Assembly (NCBI RefSeq): GCF_011075055.1
Contig: NC_058143.1
Location: forward strand, 15,205,057 to 15,269,056
DNA length: 64,000 nt
From: Mangifera indica
Taxonomy: Eukaryota; Streptophyta; Magnoliopsida; Sapindales; Anacardiaceae
Direction: 5' to 3'
Position 1 is the stretch's first letter, and each line of letters begins with the position of its first letter. This document shows, piece after piece, positions 1 through 12,800 of this stretch. A model generated the notes under the pieces. The model made no database searches. It saw only the letters and a program-made list of their open reading frames with translations, and had not been told where the DNA came from. Made by a program: the position numbers and the translations under genes.

Positions 1-903
1 GCGGTGGCGGTGACGGCCACGGCCGTAACGAATGAGCTTGCAACTGTCCAAACGCCGGAAACAAACTTGGCATGTGCACCGAATCCCTCTCCTACCACAA
101 GCCACAAAATATTTAATTTGACGAAAATACTGTCCAAATCCCCTCCATTTCACATCAAAACCAACCCACCCCATGTACTATAATTTTCTTTGTTGATTTT
201 CCCGGGAAAGCGTGCGGAATTTTACCAAACAAAATTCAACAAAAGCTCAGCACTTGACAAAAGCATTCACATATATTCTCAACACAATTATAATAATATA
301 TAAAAAAGCAACTGACAACTCTATGAATCTGTCAGAAAATTCCCCTATTTATGCAGCTGTCAAAAAGAAAATTCCCAGTACAAGACAAATATAATCACTG
401 TGACTGGTTATTGTATGGGCAAAACTAAGTTAATTGCAGCTGGTTTGTTCGCTGATGGTTGTGTAGAAGCTAGCTAGCAAATGAAAGAAGAAACAGATAA
501 GAGGAAAAATAAACTCTCTTTCTTTTTTTTTTTTCTTGCCAAAATTGGGAAAAAAAGAAAGTAGAAACCCAGAAAGTCTTACGTTGATTCCAGTGGTTGA
601 AGAATTAGGAGAAGAAGAAGCATTATTGTTAGTGTTGTTGTTGTTGTTGTTATCGTCTTGTCGCAGGAAGGCGTGTTCCAAATTCAAGCCTAAAGGCATC
701 ATATTCATGTTCATCCCTATCCCCATCCCCATACCCAAACCTCGCATGTCAGCAACGCCAGTAGAGCCCAGTTGGAGGAAGATGGGTATGGTTGAAGTAG
801 AGCCGACTACAGCGGTGGGTTGAGTAGTTGAATAGCCAGATGGGACGGCCAATATTTGCTCCAAGAAATCATCTCCTAAACCTTCCTGTCCATTGCCAGC
901 CAT
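1..903 (-). CDS. bHLH transcription factor, UNE12/bHLH7-like, partial (3' part off window)
   Basis: First two coding exons of a nuclear bHLH factor. Exon 1 is 583-903 (107 codons, ATG at 901-903). It begins MAGNGQEGLGDDFLEQILAV, the acidic DDF(L/F)EQIL leader typical of the UNE12/bHLH7/bHLH59 clade, followed by a Met/Gly-rich stretch, PLGLNLEHAF and an Asn run. It ends in AAC just before a GTAAGA donor at 582. Exon 2 starts at 91 after a TAG acceptor, in the same phase, and reads ERDSVHMPSLFPAFGQLQAH to the window edge; the VHM-SLFPAFG-LQAHSLRP block is also clade-typical. The basic helix-loop-helix itself would lie in later exons beyond position 1 and is not seen. The open frame running on to 430 is intron read-through. 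Family assignment is firm; the exact orthologue is not. Confidence 0.85.
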
Positions 904-3110
904 GAGGAAGTGAAGTAAATAGTGAGTTATTGAGTTGTATGGTGCTTGTGTGAGTAAAATAACTGGAGTTGCTTTTAAAGGGACATTACAGGAGGAGGAG
1001 AAAGAGGAAGGTGTGCTTTGAATTATAAAGGATTTAACTGTGAGGGATGGGTGTGTGAATCTAGTTTTGGCTTTTGGACTTGTGGTGGGAATGGTTTTAA
1101 TATTTTAAGAGGTGAATGGAAAATTTGTTTTCAATTGGTGTTGAGTTGCAGCATTTTGTTTGCTAAATGACAAAAACAAATAGAGCAATGCAATATATAT
1201 ACTTTTAGGGGTAATTTAGGCAATAAAAGAAAAAAAATATAAATTCAAATTTAATCAAATAATATATTATGATTAAAATTTTGACTTATATAATTCAGTT
1301 ATTACGAAATCAGAAACTAGTCGATAGGTTTGTTTTAATATTACTATAATTTTATTATTAATTCAAAACTATTTAATCATCCGATAACATATAATTTATA
1401 TATTTAATTATATATTCAAAAGTGTATACTTATAATTTTATTGAAATAAATAATTTTTTTTTAATTGGGCATCCTGTTTATATTAATTGGACAAGTAAAT
1501 CTAAAATACAATGTTTAAACCTATAATTATACAAAAATTTAAATAATATTTTTATACAAAATAATTAAAATCATAAGTCCAAAAGTATTAATCAAAATGT
1601 TAAAGTTAACACTTCTATTTTCATGGGATAATGTTATATTATCCTATAAAGAGATAGACATCCACCTTTGATCCCTAAATAAAGAGGTTCACATATTGAC
1701 TTGTTTCTTACTCTATACATAATTCATCATTCATCTCTTGAATATCTTTCATTGACTTCAAATAGGAAGAAGACTTGGAAAGTAACATATATTTCCGGTC
1801 TTGCTTGTGCTTGAAGTTGGAGAAAATTGAACTGCTTGTTCTTGGATTTGGGGAATTTGCTTATTTTATTACTCACCATGAACATTAAAAAATCTAGATT
1901 GTCCTGGCAATAAGCATCATGTAGTAATAATAATAATAATAAAAAAAATCTTAAATAAAAAAGTAATTATATTATTAAAACAGTATTGTCTCCATATGAT
2001 AATATTAGGAGTTAGTAAATCTGGTAAAATGCTAAAATTTTCAGAGAGAAGACTTGTATTTGAACTTTTACATATTTGTGAAATATTGATTTGAATTACC
2101 TACCTACCATTAAAAAAAAGTATTGTCTCTGTATGAAATGAAAGATTGCTATTTATGCTTTAAGCTCTCACCAACTTTTGCCTTTTAGGGTTTGCCCATT
2201 TCTTTTTACTAAGATTAGGCAACTAATTATACTGCATGGTGTGTATGAAGTCCAGTATACATTTCCTTTGAATGTTCAACCAGTGATCCAACAAAACTAG
2301 TCATCAATACTTCACTTTTCAACACAAATAATGAATTAATAATCAATCTAATAAGCCAATTTGTTTTTAGATATTAAGAGTTTCATTGTTTTCCTGTCTA
2401 AATTTTTTTCAAAAAGTTTATTTTTTTTATATATTTAAGTTGAATAGAATTTTAGAATAATTATATGCTTTGATGTAAAAGAAGAGGAATAGAATAGTTG
2501 ATTAATAAGGTATCTTTAAAATAGCATAAAGATACCCTTCTGCCATTAGCTTATCTCATTAATTATTCTGGACAATTTTTTGTTGTAAGATAAACAGCCT
2601 CATGTTTCCATTTATTCTATTTGTTTTGTTTGGCCTAAACCTCAAGTCAAGCCCTCCACCATTTATGAAAAATGTGTATAACAGTTTAAGGGTTCACCTT
2701 TTTGCCCATAATTCATGTAACTTTAAAAAGGAAAAATAAAGAAATCTCATGAAGCAAACCAAAATTAAAATACTTTTCAAGCATCCCAAATCTACTTAAC
2801 CATCTTAGATTCAAACCCTTCAATCTTTGAAAATCAAAAGGCTCTACAAGATTATAAATGCTCCCTTCTAAACCCTTCATTGTTTGTGGGTAAAGAATTT
2901 AAAGAACTATTGAGTTTCACAATCACATACTAGGAGAAGCAAATTTCAACTAAATTTAATGCTATATTAGTCTCCCAATTTCTTTAAACAAGGACTCCCA
3001 AAAATGAAATTTTCAATTATATTTATTCAAAATGAACCTGCTTGTTCTAAACTCATTGATATAACAGTGGAATATTTATAAACTTTACCAACTAAACAAG
3101 ATTTCTACTC
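904..3110. other. Intergenic: bHLH promoter side and Tha4 downstream side
   Basis: AT-rich spacer between two minus-strand genes. The first few hundred bases above 903 should hold the bHLH 5' UTR and promoter; the last few hundred before 3111 the Tha4 3' UTR. A short (TAA)n tract lies near 1924-1942. No open frame or known motif stood out. Confidence 0.5.
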
Positions 3111-6100
3111 TCATAAACTTTCCTTTGAGTTTGGGATCTTCTCATCTTGTTTCTCCTCTACATTGGCTGCGGTAGGATTCTCCACAGGCAGGTTTGTTTC
3201 AGAATCAGGATTCTTTTTAAGCTCTGACTCAAACTCCTTTGCAGCCTGCAAAATTTTAATTACACATCATTAATAGTCCTAAGATGCCATAGAAAAGTAT
3301 TGGTTAGAAATTGTCAAAAGCATCTAATCTTTTGATCATTTAATGATTGCTACACAATTTTAAGTGCGATGAATATTAACATAATGTCTTAATCAGGAAT
3401 CTAACCAATTAACTGCCTAAGAAAATAATCATTTTATATGGGCAACCCTCACAAAAGATCTATTTTTTGTCAAAGGGTAACTGGCTGAAGTTAAAATACA
3501 AGAAATATTACTTAGGTATACTTGGACCAATAATTTGTTCCATTTCTTGTAAAGTTAAAGAACAAGAAATTACCCTCCAATTGTGATGGTCAAGATCATG
3601 GTCACATTTTCAGTTAGGTGTCACACAAATTTAGCATGGATTGACAAAAAGTGCATCCTCAATAGATAGAAGATATATGGTTTTCCATTTTGACCGGGCA
3701 GTTTCACATATCTTTTAGTTTTACATAGTTTTTTCATATTATTGGTAAAAAATAATCAGCACAAGCCTTCTCTTAAAAGATTTATAGGGTATTACTCAGT
3801 ACTAACCACAACGGATTACTACCAAAAGAGGATATCATATATGGGCTATTGCTTGGGTGTCACATTCAACAATGGATTAGAAGAATTTCCTTCATTTATT
3901 AAATTTGATTGCCTGCTTAAGGCATCCAGATATTTTATTAGTACCTTAGCTATAAAATTGTAAAATATTCAGTGCCTAAATTAATTAGTCATGGCTCTGC
4001 AAACATTTCCAAGAGTAAACATACAAGTGAAATAACAAAAGTAGAGGAAGGCCAGAAATTGAAGCAAATAGTAATGAAAGGAAAAAAACATGTTCTGAGG
4101 GATAGAAGCACCGAATATCAATTAATTATCCTAAACAAGAGAAAATGGGTAAAATCTGTCAAAGTATTAGCACGTGGGGATGTCATGTAATAGATGATAC
4201 TGAAGAGAGACTAATGTACAGTTACATTTTACAAAAGGCTCTGCTAACGGTGAAAAAAAATAAAAAAATGGTTCTTTTTTGTAGCATTTGCAAATCCTAC
4301 CCCTCTGTTAGATGCTATGGTCATAGGTTTATAAAGATTTTACTTGTTTTCCAGGATTTAAAATTTTTGGTAAACATTCCTGGTTTTTGAAGAGATGATT
4401 GTCATAAATTTAGTTCAAACCAATCATCCCCATTGCTGTAATATGAAGATGTTGGGCAAATTAGGTGGAAACCTTACGGCTACATATGCAACAAACAAAT
4501 CAAGGAAAGTTTTTTCTCTTAGTGATAAATCAAACCAAAAACCTATTTTCAACACCCTCAACTCTTCAACAATCTGAGCGAGAGCGGTAAAGTGATATAG
4601 TTATTAGTAGTAAGATTAACCAAACAGGCTAGATAAAGGACTGCATTTTGCTTCCAGATTTAAAAAACAGGTAGAAGAATCGATGCAGTGCATCCTAATC
4701 AAAATAGGCCTTTTTTTGGCTATATAGTTTATTTAGTACTTTTATTTGGGCCTTTTTACTTTATTTAGGATTCTTTTATTTACTTTTCATTTGAGGTTAG
4801 GATTTCTCCTAACTATATAAATAGGGCTGCCTAATACAATCAAGACAAATTTTTGTTATTATAATTGGAGATTTATTCAAAGTTTGTGTTCAGACCTTCT
4901 TACATTATATTGTTCCAACCACAATCATCCTATTCTATTGTCAAGACTTAATTGTCTCATGTATTCTGCTATGCAACTTGCCATCCGCAAGCAAATGGAT
5001 TATGAATCATGGTTTGGTTAATCTACTATGATGTCTTGAAGGAAACAATGCAAAAACTTGGGGTTTAGTCATAGCCCAAACTGAATTTGCTTATAACAAT
5101 TCTATCAACAGAAGTGTTTAAAAAAACACCTTTTGAGGTTGCTTATGGGTTGAGGCTACAGCGTGTGTTAGACTTAGTGCCTTTACCTCAAGAAGTTAGA
5201 GGGGGTGATGAAGGGGAAGCATTTGATGATCACATTCGGAAGATTTGTGAAGAGGTCAAGTATGCTCTAAAAGCAAGAAATGCAACCTATGCTTTTTCTG
5301 CCAATAAACACTGTCGCATACAAGAATTTGAGGAAGGAGATCAAGCGCTTGTACATTTAAGGCGAAAACAATTTCCTAAGGGCACTTATCACAAGCTAAA
5401 ATCTACGAAGTTTAGGCCATGTAAGGTATTAAAGAAAATCAGTTCAAATGCCTATTTAATTGAGCTACCATCAGAGTTGCAGATCAGCCCAGTCTGTAAT
5501 GTTTCAGACTGGCACCCTTTAATGGATTTAATGGGGCTCCAACTACCATTGAAGCTCAAGTCCAGCAGCTGCCTATTGCAAAGAGTGATGTTATTGAAGA
5601 TGTGCTAGATGTCAAGGTGGTTATATCCAGGCGAGGCAACCATTATAGAAAATTTTTGGTGAAATGGCTTGGTAAAGTAGCAACTAAGAGTCTAAGAGCA
5701 CTTGGATTAGTGAAGATTACCTGAAACAAGTCGATCCAACCATCTATGAGGCATATGCGAAAGCTTACTCATTGGAGCTGAGTCTTTTTCTGACCAGGGG
5801 AAATTGATGCAGTGCATCCTAATCAGAATAGGATTTTGTTTCTTGTTTTTTGGCTTCATAGGTTATTTAATACTTTATTTAGGGCTCTTTACTTAGAATT
5901 CTTTTATTTACTTTTCGGTTGAGGTTACCATTTCTCCTAACTGGCATAAATAGTGGTTCCTAATACAATAAAGACAGATTTTTGTTATTATTATTGGAGA
6001 TTTATTCAAGGTTTGTGTTCACACCTTATTACATTCTATTGTTCCAACCATAATCCTGTTCTAGCCAAGTTGTCGAGACTTAATTATCTCATCTATTCCA

Positions 6101-7173
6101 CTACATCAAAAATTCAAATAAGATTCACCAATGAAAGCACGAGAACTGATCTTTCAAATGCTAAAGTTGATAAAACTACATCAGGCAGCAGAACCACATC
6201 AGTATAGAAAGCAACTATAGATCACACATGAGCATAGATAAATATATGTTAGAGAATCTAAGGTATGCGAGAAATGCATTGAATATCTCAAAACAAGGTC
6301 TCTGCAATAAGCTCACCATAACGATATTTAGCAAAACAAATATTTCAATTAATGCCTCAACCATTATTCTATATTTAACAGAAAAACAAAAGGGTAACTA
6401 AACAAAACAGATAGAATTTCAAAGCTTAGTTTATATCATTCACCATCTTAACTGAACTTCAAGTATTATAAGAAGTTGGGTGTACTTGAGAAGTTTTTCT
6501 CTATTCTGAAATTAAAAATAATATAAACACACTAATAGAAAAATAGAAATACTATTAGTTGATAACCAAATAAACTAGATCAACATAAGATTCAGGATTT
6601 TTCCCCTCTTCCGTTATCTCAGCTACTATACCAAGTCTTAAACAAAATTAACAAAATAATATAAACTGCCAGCGCTCTACATAACAATATCACTAATCTC
6701 ACAACTAGATTTATCATTTATTCATCAATATACTACAAACGCCCAAATAGAAAAGGAAACACATAAAGTTCAAAACTTTCCCTTCATTTTATCCATTTTC
6801 TCAAAAACCAAACAGACCGAGATAAAAAAACAAACCAACCAACCTGTTGGAAGCTCTTGACGGTCTTGCCAATACTCCTGCCCACTTCAGGCAACTTCTT
6901 GGGACCAAAAACTAAAGCAGCGACTCCAGCGATAACAGCAAGTTCAGGCACACCAAGGCCAAACAAAGCGTTGCAAGAGAAGCCCCTCTTGGGATTTTGA
7001 GTTTTTGCTCTGCGTTGACTAAGAAACAGGGAACTACTTTTGAAGCTAGTTCTGCTGAAGACAGAACTGGTGATGAAGAAAGCGGAGTGAGAAGAAGAGA
7101 TGGGAAGAGAAGGTGGCGGTAAAGGTCTCGTCGAAGAAGAGAGAGGGAGTGTTAAAGAAGAGGAGATCTCCAT
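3111..7173 (-). CDS. THA4: Sec-independent (twin-arginine) protein translocase subunit Tha4/TatA, chloroplast
   Basis: Two coding exons, 6844-7173 (110 codons) and 3111-3245 (44 codons plus TGA), giving 154 aa; plant Tha4 is usually about 150 aa. Residues 1-68 are Ser/Thr-rich, a chloroplast transit peptide. The mature part starts near ALFGLGVPELAVIAG with the single thylakoid membrane segment; Glu77 is the membrane Glu important in Tha4. The FGPKKLPE hinge and an amphipathic helix ending KTVKSFQQ follow. Exon 2 opens AAKEFESELKK and closes with an acidic-polar tail ending KIPNSKESL. Exon 1 ends CAG before GT at 6843; exon 2 follows a TTTTGCAG acceptor, phase 0. By family knowledge, Tha4 oligomerises with Hcf106 and cpTatC to move folded proteins into the thylakoid lumen. 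The 3.6-kb intron is unusually long because of a retroelement. Confidence 0.93.
4681..4970 (+). repeat. 5' LTR of an internally deleted gypsy element
   Basis: This segment matches 5805-6105 along its length with scattered differences: both begin GATGCAGTGCATCCTAATCA, contain ATTTCTCCTAACT followed by a TATAAATA-like box, and share GGAGATTTATTCAA and ATTGTTCCAACCA. The expected terminal TG reads CG here. The copy runs straight into integrase-like sequence at about 4966-4971, where ATTCTGCTATGCA could belong to either, so the junction is probably a microhomology deletion that removed the primer-binding site, gag, protease and reverse transcriptase. Confidence 0.8.
4966..5804 (+). pseudogene. 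Ty3/gypsy polyprotein remnant: integrase C-terminus and chromodomain
   Basis: The translation begins CHPQANG (integrase HPQ-dG motif), then a broken stretch with stops, then an open run KTPFEVAYGL at about 5116 through QEFEEGDQALVHLRRKQFPK and FRPCKVLKKISSNAYLIELP to VCNVSDWHPLMDL, the usual tail of gypsy integrases. After a frameshift, ISRRGNHYRKFLVKWLGK (about 5618-5671) and a degraded STWISEDYLKQVDP-type segment identify a chromodomain, so the parent was a chromovirus-type Ty3/gypsy retrotransposon. Only the last third of pol remains and it is full of stops; it cannot move on its own. It lies inside the Tha4 intron in antisense orientation to the host gene. Confidence 0.85.
5805..6105 (+). 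repeat. 3' LTR of the gypsy remnant
   Basis: Starts TGATGCAGTGCATCC just after a purine tract (ACCAGGGGAAAT at about 5793-5804), the expected polypurine tract. It ends near CCACTACA at about 6105. It pairs with 4681-4970. The flanks (AGAAT on the left, TCAAA on the right) do not match as a target duplication, so the outer ends have also decayed or recombined. Confidence 0.8.
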
Positions 7174-7279
7174 AGTGATGCTCAGATTTCGTGTGTTTTG
7201 GAGTGGTCGAAGGTGGATAACATATTCGCGAAGGTGGGGTTATGGTTGGATTCGAAGCGAGTTTGCTCGCATCGAAATC

Positions 7280-7720
7280 AGCTTTGCTCAAATGAGCCCA
7301 AACCCAAGCCTGAGCCCCAGCTTGCCTTAAATAAATTTGAATACGAATGTAAGGCTAAATTTTAAGCGAAAAACAAATATAAATCTGAATCCGAACATTG
7401 GTTAAGCAAGCTGTTCACTTAAATAAAAAAAATATTTACCTTAAAATAAATAACATTGTTTATTTTTTGAAATACGAGCCTGAAATAGAGCTATCAAACC
7501 TAAAATGCGAGCTCAAAGTGAATCTGAGTCTGAACATATGAATCTGAATTAAGTACGAACCGAATTCGAATACTAAAATTATGAAACAAATCGAATATGA
7601 ATATATGTTTAACAAGCTCAGTGAGTCCGAGCCCAAGCTTGGGCTTACTGAAAACGAACCGAAAATGAGTTGGGCCATGTTTGGGCTCGGCTCGGCTCAA
7701 CTTGTATCTAGCTCTAGGTG
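7280..7720. repeat. Low-complexity GAGCTC/GGGCTC-type dispersed repeat upstream of Tha4
   Basis: Reiterated short words (GAGCCCAA, GAATCTGAAT, CGAACCGAATTCGAATA, GGGCTCGGCTCGGCTC) on both strands recall the hAT-type MITEs at 19835 and 56193, but I found no clear terminal repeat or target duplication. It covers the likely promoter of Tha4, so the TGGGCC motif near 7673 may be repeat-derived. Confidence 0.4.
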
Positions 7721-8699
7721 AGGTGCAGCGGAGCTTCAGGATTTTGGGTTTCAGTTCGACGGAGATTCTATTATCGGGAATTTATTATGTACCTCCCCTA
7801 AGGTTCCCTAATATTTTATGACCTCCCCAACAAATGTGAAAGATTAGCCTTCCCTTACATAGTTACATTTTAGAAATCCCCTTTTAGACTAAGACAAGCA
7901 ATGGACAAAAGGAAGCAGGGTTAACAGAGTCATTTCACATTTATACTTCAAAAATTTATTTCCTCACACTTGTCTTTGATCACATTCATATACATGCAAG
8001 TCTCTATCTACAGCTTGTTAAACTCACATAACACTAATATATTATTATATAATTAAATATTATTTTATTTTAATTTAAAATTATTTAATTATTTGATAAT
8101 ATATTAACATTTATACATATTATTTAATAGGTAAAAAAAATCATAGAAGGAAAAACATTTAACATCTGTCAAGTAATATTCATTTAAACAATTATAACTT
8201 TTTATATTGATTGGACTGTTTATTATTTTAGATAACATGAGGCAAGTAATGATTTTTTTAAATGAAAGGGGTAATCTAATACTTTTTGACATGTAAGGGT
8301 GGTCTTAAATATTTAAGCACATTAAAAGAACTTCTATGTAAATACTTTTTTCAATCTTTTGAATAGAATTATATTTAGATTGAGAGTATAAGTAAGGTGA
8401 TTGATCTTGAAATATTATTAAAAAAAACTTAAATTTATATCTTTTTATATATATTTTTTATTATTTAAATTATATTTTACACCAGCTTCTCGATCTTAAA
8501 TCTCTTTAAATCACTTACTTTTTTATGTCAAACTATTTCACTTTTATTTTTCTCTCTATCCTTCAAAGTTATTTACCTCTTATTCTTCATTTTCACCCCC
8601 ATAACCTCCTCCTTTTTAACACCAACACTCCCTTTTCTATTTGCCAACTGGATCTCTAAGCCTCTCTTGCTTTTCGATGACCTCACACCTCACTTAAGT
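7721..8699. other. Intergenic AT-rich stretch with possible decayed foldback element
   Basis: Around 7790-7860 the text ACCTCCCC...GAAAGATTAGCCTTCCCTTAC is roughly inverted at 8265-8305 (GGGGTAATCTAATAC...TGTAAGGGTGGTC), suggesting a decayed inverted-repeat element about 0.5 kb long. The middle contains the AT-rich repeat found many times in this window (near 8036-8110). No gene recognised. Confidence 0.35.
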
Positions 8700-9602
8700 T
8701 TTTGTACTAGGGTAGACAGATACATTTACGTGTAATGAAACATGGTTTTGTGTTTAATGTGTTTGTGCCGAATACTTCAATTTATTTTTATGCAAATAAT
8801 AAAGATATTATTTTATGGTACAAGAGTGTTTGATGAAAAAATGACTGTAAGAAGTGTTGGAATACTATGTTTAACTGGGTATTGTTCAACAAGCGAAAAG
8901 GCTAAAGATTGTGCCTTTGATGCCTTTGTGTTTTTTAAGGAGATGGTGGTTGGTATTAATGGAGTGAAACCTAATCATAGTACCATGGATTGTGTGCTTT
9001 CAGCTATTTCTCAAATGGGTGTGCTTGAAATTGGTGCTTGTGTTCGGGGTATATGGAGAGGACTATTTTACTTGCCTGAGAATGATGTGTTCATTGGCAC
9101 TGCTCTTGTTGATATCTACTGAAAATGTGGGCGCTTGATAATGCCTTCTTAACTTTTTGGATAATCAGAGAACAATGTATGAAATAGACTGAACGGTTAC
9201 CGGGCTAGCTATTTATGGGAAAGGAAATGAAGCAATGATGCTTCAGGATTCAGTGAGGGTATGTGGTGTCAAGCCTAATACAGTGACTTTCAACGGTTTG
9301 TTTTCTGCTTGTTGCCATGCTGACCTGATTGAAGGGGGACTTCATTTGTTTAACAACATGAAGACAAAGTTGGTTGTTGAGCTTAAAAAACACATCATGG
9401 TTGTATCGTTGATCTTCTTGGCAGGGCCGGGCACTGAAAAGAAGCATATGATTCTATGATTTTATAATGGAGATGCCAGTTAAAGCTAAAGTGATCTTGA
9501 GGAGGGAGTGCTTCCTCTTTTCATAGGAATGTTGCAATGGCTGAGAAGGTCAGAAAGATCCTCCTCCAGCAGCTGCCAGATCTGAGATGGTTGGGAAGGT
9601 AA
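8700..9602 (+). pseudogene. Pentatricopeptide-repeat (PPR) protein, decayed
   Basis: A PPR protein of the organelle RNA-processing family can be followed across frames: GRQIHLRVMKHGFVFNVFVP (from about 8711), then the VFDEKMTVRSV block, a repeat with AFVFFKEMVVGINGVKPN, STMDCVLSAISQMGVLEIGA, ENDVFIGTALVDIY and a stop at 9121 where a Ser or Ala codon is normal, then KCGRLDNAF, a broken stretch, GVKPNTVTFNGLFSACCHAD, LIEGGLHLFNNMKTK and a tail VAMAEKVRKILLQQLPDL ending in TAA at 9600-9602. There are at least three frame changes and two in-frame stops. The repeat signatures (GVKPN-TF--L-SACCHA) make the family certain; the gene is dead. It runs convergent to the bZIP gene. Confidence 0.85.
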
Positions 9603-9828
9603 AGCATTGATGGAGTGTTGTTAATCAGTGAAGCATCCACTTGACATTAACAAAAGTCGCAGGGATTAAAATGCTGAAGCCTGCAAATGAACTTCAAAGC
9701 ATTCTAACCAAAAGCATTTAACTCAGAAGAATAAGAGTTATTACATACAGTTTGAAACCCAACAAAGTGCTGCAATTGAATCATTCTTCAACAAGAACCT
9801 TTTCCAGACAACGGTCAAGCTGTTGTTA

Positions 9829-12800
9829 CTACTGTTTTCCACTGGACCTGGGTCCATGAGGACTTAACCCCCCACGAATTCTCTTTTGCAAATGCTCCAA
9901 GCTAGCCACTCGCTGCATAGAAACAGTTCTTCCTATCTCATTCCCTGTCCGGGATGCTGCTCCACCAACTGATTGCACATTTTCAGCAGAAGAAATGTCA
10001 GTCAAAGCATTGTTGACACTCTGGCCAAGAGAAGACATATGATTATCTGGGGCATGAAATAAGTAATGATCGGAGTCATCTTGCACAGGAACAGCAGCAT
10101 CTGTTGATGTATCGGAAGGGCTTCCACTGAATGATGGAAGACTCATTGTGGATACTTCCAACATGCCATGAAACATAGGGTTCAGTCCAGTAAGTCTTTT
10201 AACCGACTCCTCAGCCATCTTCACCTGAAATATAACCAAGGAATGAAATCATTTAAATACTAGTTTTTTCCTCTTGTGCACATCTCTGCTCCTTTTGTCA
10301 AAAATGATGACACCAGGAACCTATTACAATGGTTTTAACCCTTAACTTGCAAGCCAATATTAGTACAGATAAATTTATTACCTTTGCCCTTAATGTTTCA
10401 ACATCAGCTTTCAGAACTCTGTTGTCGACAGCTGCTTCATTGTATTTTTGGCTTATGTCAGCAAGACGATTCAGTAGAGATGAATTTTCAACTCTTAATT
10501 GAGAAACCTACAAAAAGGGAAAGTCCCATTAGAAACTTCACAAAATTTCTTCATACTGAGATAGGGAATGAAGAGGCAAGAACAAGAACCATACCTGTGT
10601 CTCAATCTCAGTCAAATGGGCCTGCTTTCTTCTCCTAGAGCGTCTAGCTGATTCTCTATTGGAAAGCATTCTTAAAAAAAATAAAGTTATGAATTAAATT
10701 AAAGCCTTTTACATAAAAAAATCCCTTAGAAATTTTTAATTTATATGAAGGACAGTATAATACATTAAACAGATTTAAATATGCATGTTGAAAACACTTT
10801 CATTACACTGGCTACAAAGCCAATTCAGAAAGTAAGTTACATGTTATCAAAAGTTTGAGAAAAAACTCTTAAGGCTCTGACCTCTCTTTCATGCCAGTTT
10901 CATAATCCAATCCAAATAAACATTGAATCTAAAACAAATATTTTACAAAAAATTCCACTTGCTCAGTGTACAATAAACAGCATAAATATAACATATGCAA
11001 GCATCAAACCTGCAATATTACGAATCAAAATATCAGAGACAAAAATTACCTCCTGACACGTTTTGCATCAGCAGGGTCCGCATTCTCAGTTATTTCAGTT
11101 TCTCCATCAACTTCATCATCTTCGGACTGTTCTCTTGATGACCCACTGTCTGCAGACTTCATTGGAGCAACATTTTTCGTCTGAGTGGTTGACGAGGGAA
11201 TTCCATTAAGTCCATTAGAATCCTTTTCTTCGGCCCTAGACAATGCAGCTCCTGTATGGTAATAAGAACCCCAAAAAAATTATTCTAACATGAAATATTT
11301 TAAAACCTACAGTAACATGGAACTTGCTCTGTACATGCAAAGACAATAATGAAGGACACTGACACACATTCAATGAACAACAAACACAGGTTAACAGAAG
11401 GAAAGGCCCAAATATGAGTCGTATGCTCCTTGTCCTTCTTTTAAACATCTTATGTGCCTAACTGTTCAGATAAACATGGATTCAAAACTTCAAAACTGAA
11501 TGTCATTATATAATTTATTACCCTTTATCCCCGATGTCACTCAGTGCTAGCATATCCATCAATATCTTCTTTGCACACCTTTTAATGTTTAAGCTTTGAC
11601 TCACCCTCACTCAAAATGGTGCAATATTCTCTATCATTACAGTTCTAGCCACTAATAATTTGTCATATATTCATGTCAGATGCCATGAAATCAATTTATT
11701 ATTCATTGAAAAGCGCCATTAAGCAATTATTACTGCTTTGAACTAGAATATGTGAACCAACTTTACCAATAAAAAGCAGTTTTATGAGACGGCACAGCAA
11801 AGAAAAATTTTCAGAAGGATTGTGATTCATTTTCACTTTAGCTTTTTCAGTCTTCAAAAACACCTTATCTTCATCTTTATTACTATTTTTCTCATCCTTC
11901 ATACTAGAGAGAAGACTTACATACCAAAAGAATATGTAGTCCAATATGATATGTATACAACATCCATAAAGACACTAATTCAGTTATGCAAACCTTTGGA
12001 AGGAGGATGAGATCCCAGTTGTGAAGTATTGGAAGCCTGTGATCCACTATCAGCTCTTACAGAAGAATCTTGGGGTCTTGCAAAAGCTCCCTGTGCACAT
12101 GAAGACACCAAGAGAACATTTATGGCCAATTTTAAGCAAAAACAAGATTCTCCTGCATCACAGATTCAATTGCATGGAGGTTCAAAAAAGTAAAAATAAT
12201 AGCAATTTGCATAAAATAATTATTTGAACACATATCTACATATTTTACAAAGTTATACATCTTAAAGTTCTTAATATCCGACATAATTTCCAGTTACTTC
12301 GTTGCCACAGGGCATCTATCAATAAGCCAGGAATTACAAATGAAACCATTAACTTCAGGGAGAGACATATTACAAAGATGATGAAGCAATACTTGCAAAG
12401 AATTTACAGCATGTGCACAGCACAGGAACTATCGTGATGGTACAATAACATAGATATAGTATGCAGAAGCAAGTAATTATTTCTTCAACTTCATGCACCA
12501 AAATATAAGTAATGACTACTGAATACATGTTATACACAAAACAAGTTCAATTGAAACAAAAAGAGAAGAATTATCGAAAGTGAGACATATTGCAGGTAAA
12601 TCAAATAAAGAAAATTGAAGAGGAGCATGACATTACAGAGGTATCAACTTTTGACTCTTCATGAGGTGAAACTTGACCAAAGTTGACAAAGAAGTCAATA
12701 AAAGATACTATGGCTGGCCATAAGCAATAGTAAAAAGGATTCCAGAAGATTACCTGTCCGGATGTGGAATCATAACTGACATGGATAATGGATGTTTGTT

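Noticed and set aside
430..582. Extension of the bHLH reading frame past 583 into a Lys/Phe-rich tail
   Set aside because: A GTAAGA donor at 582 and an in-phase exon at 91 with clade-typical sequence show that this is intron read-through.
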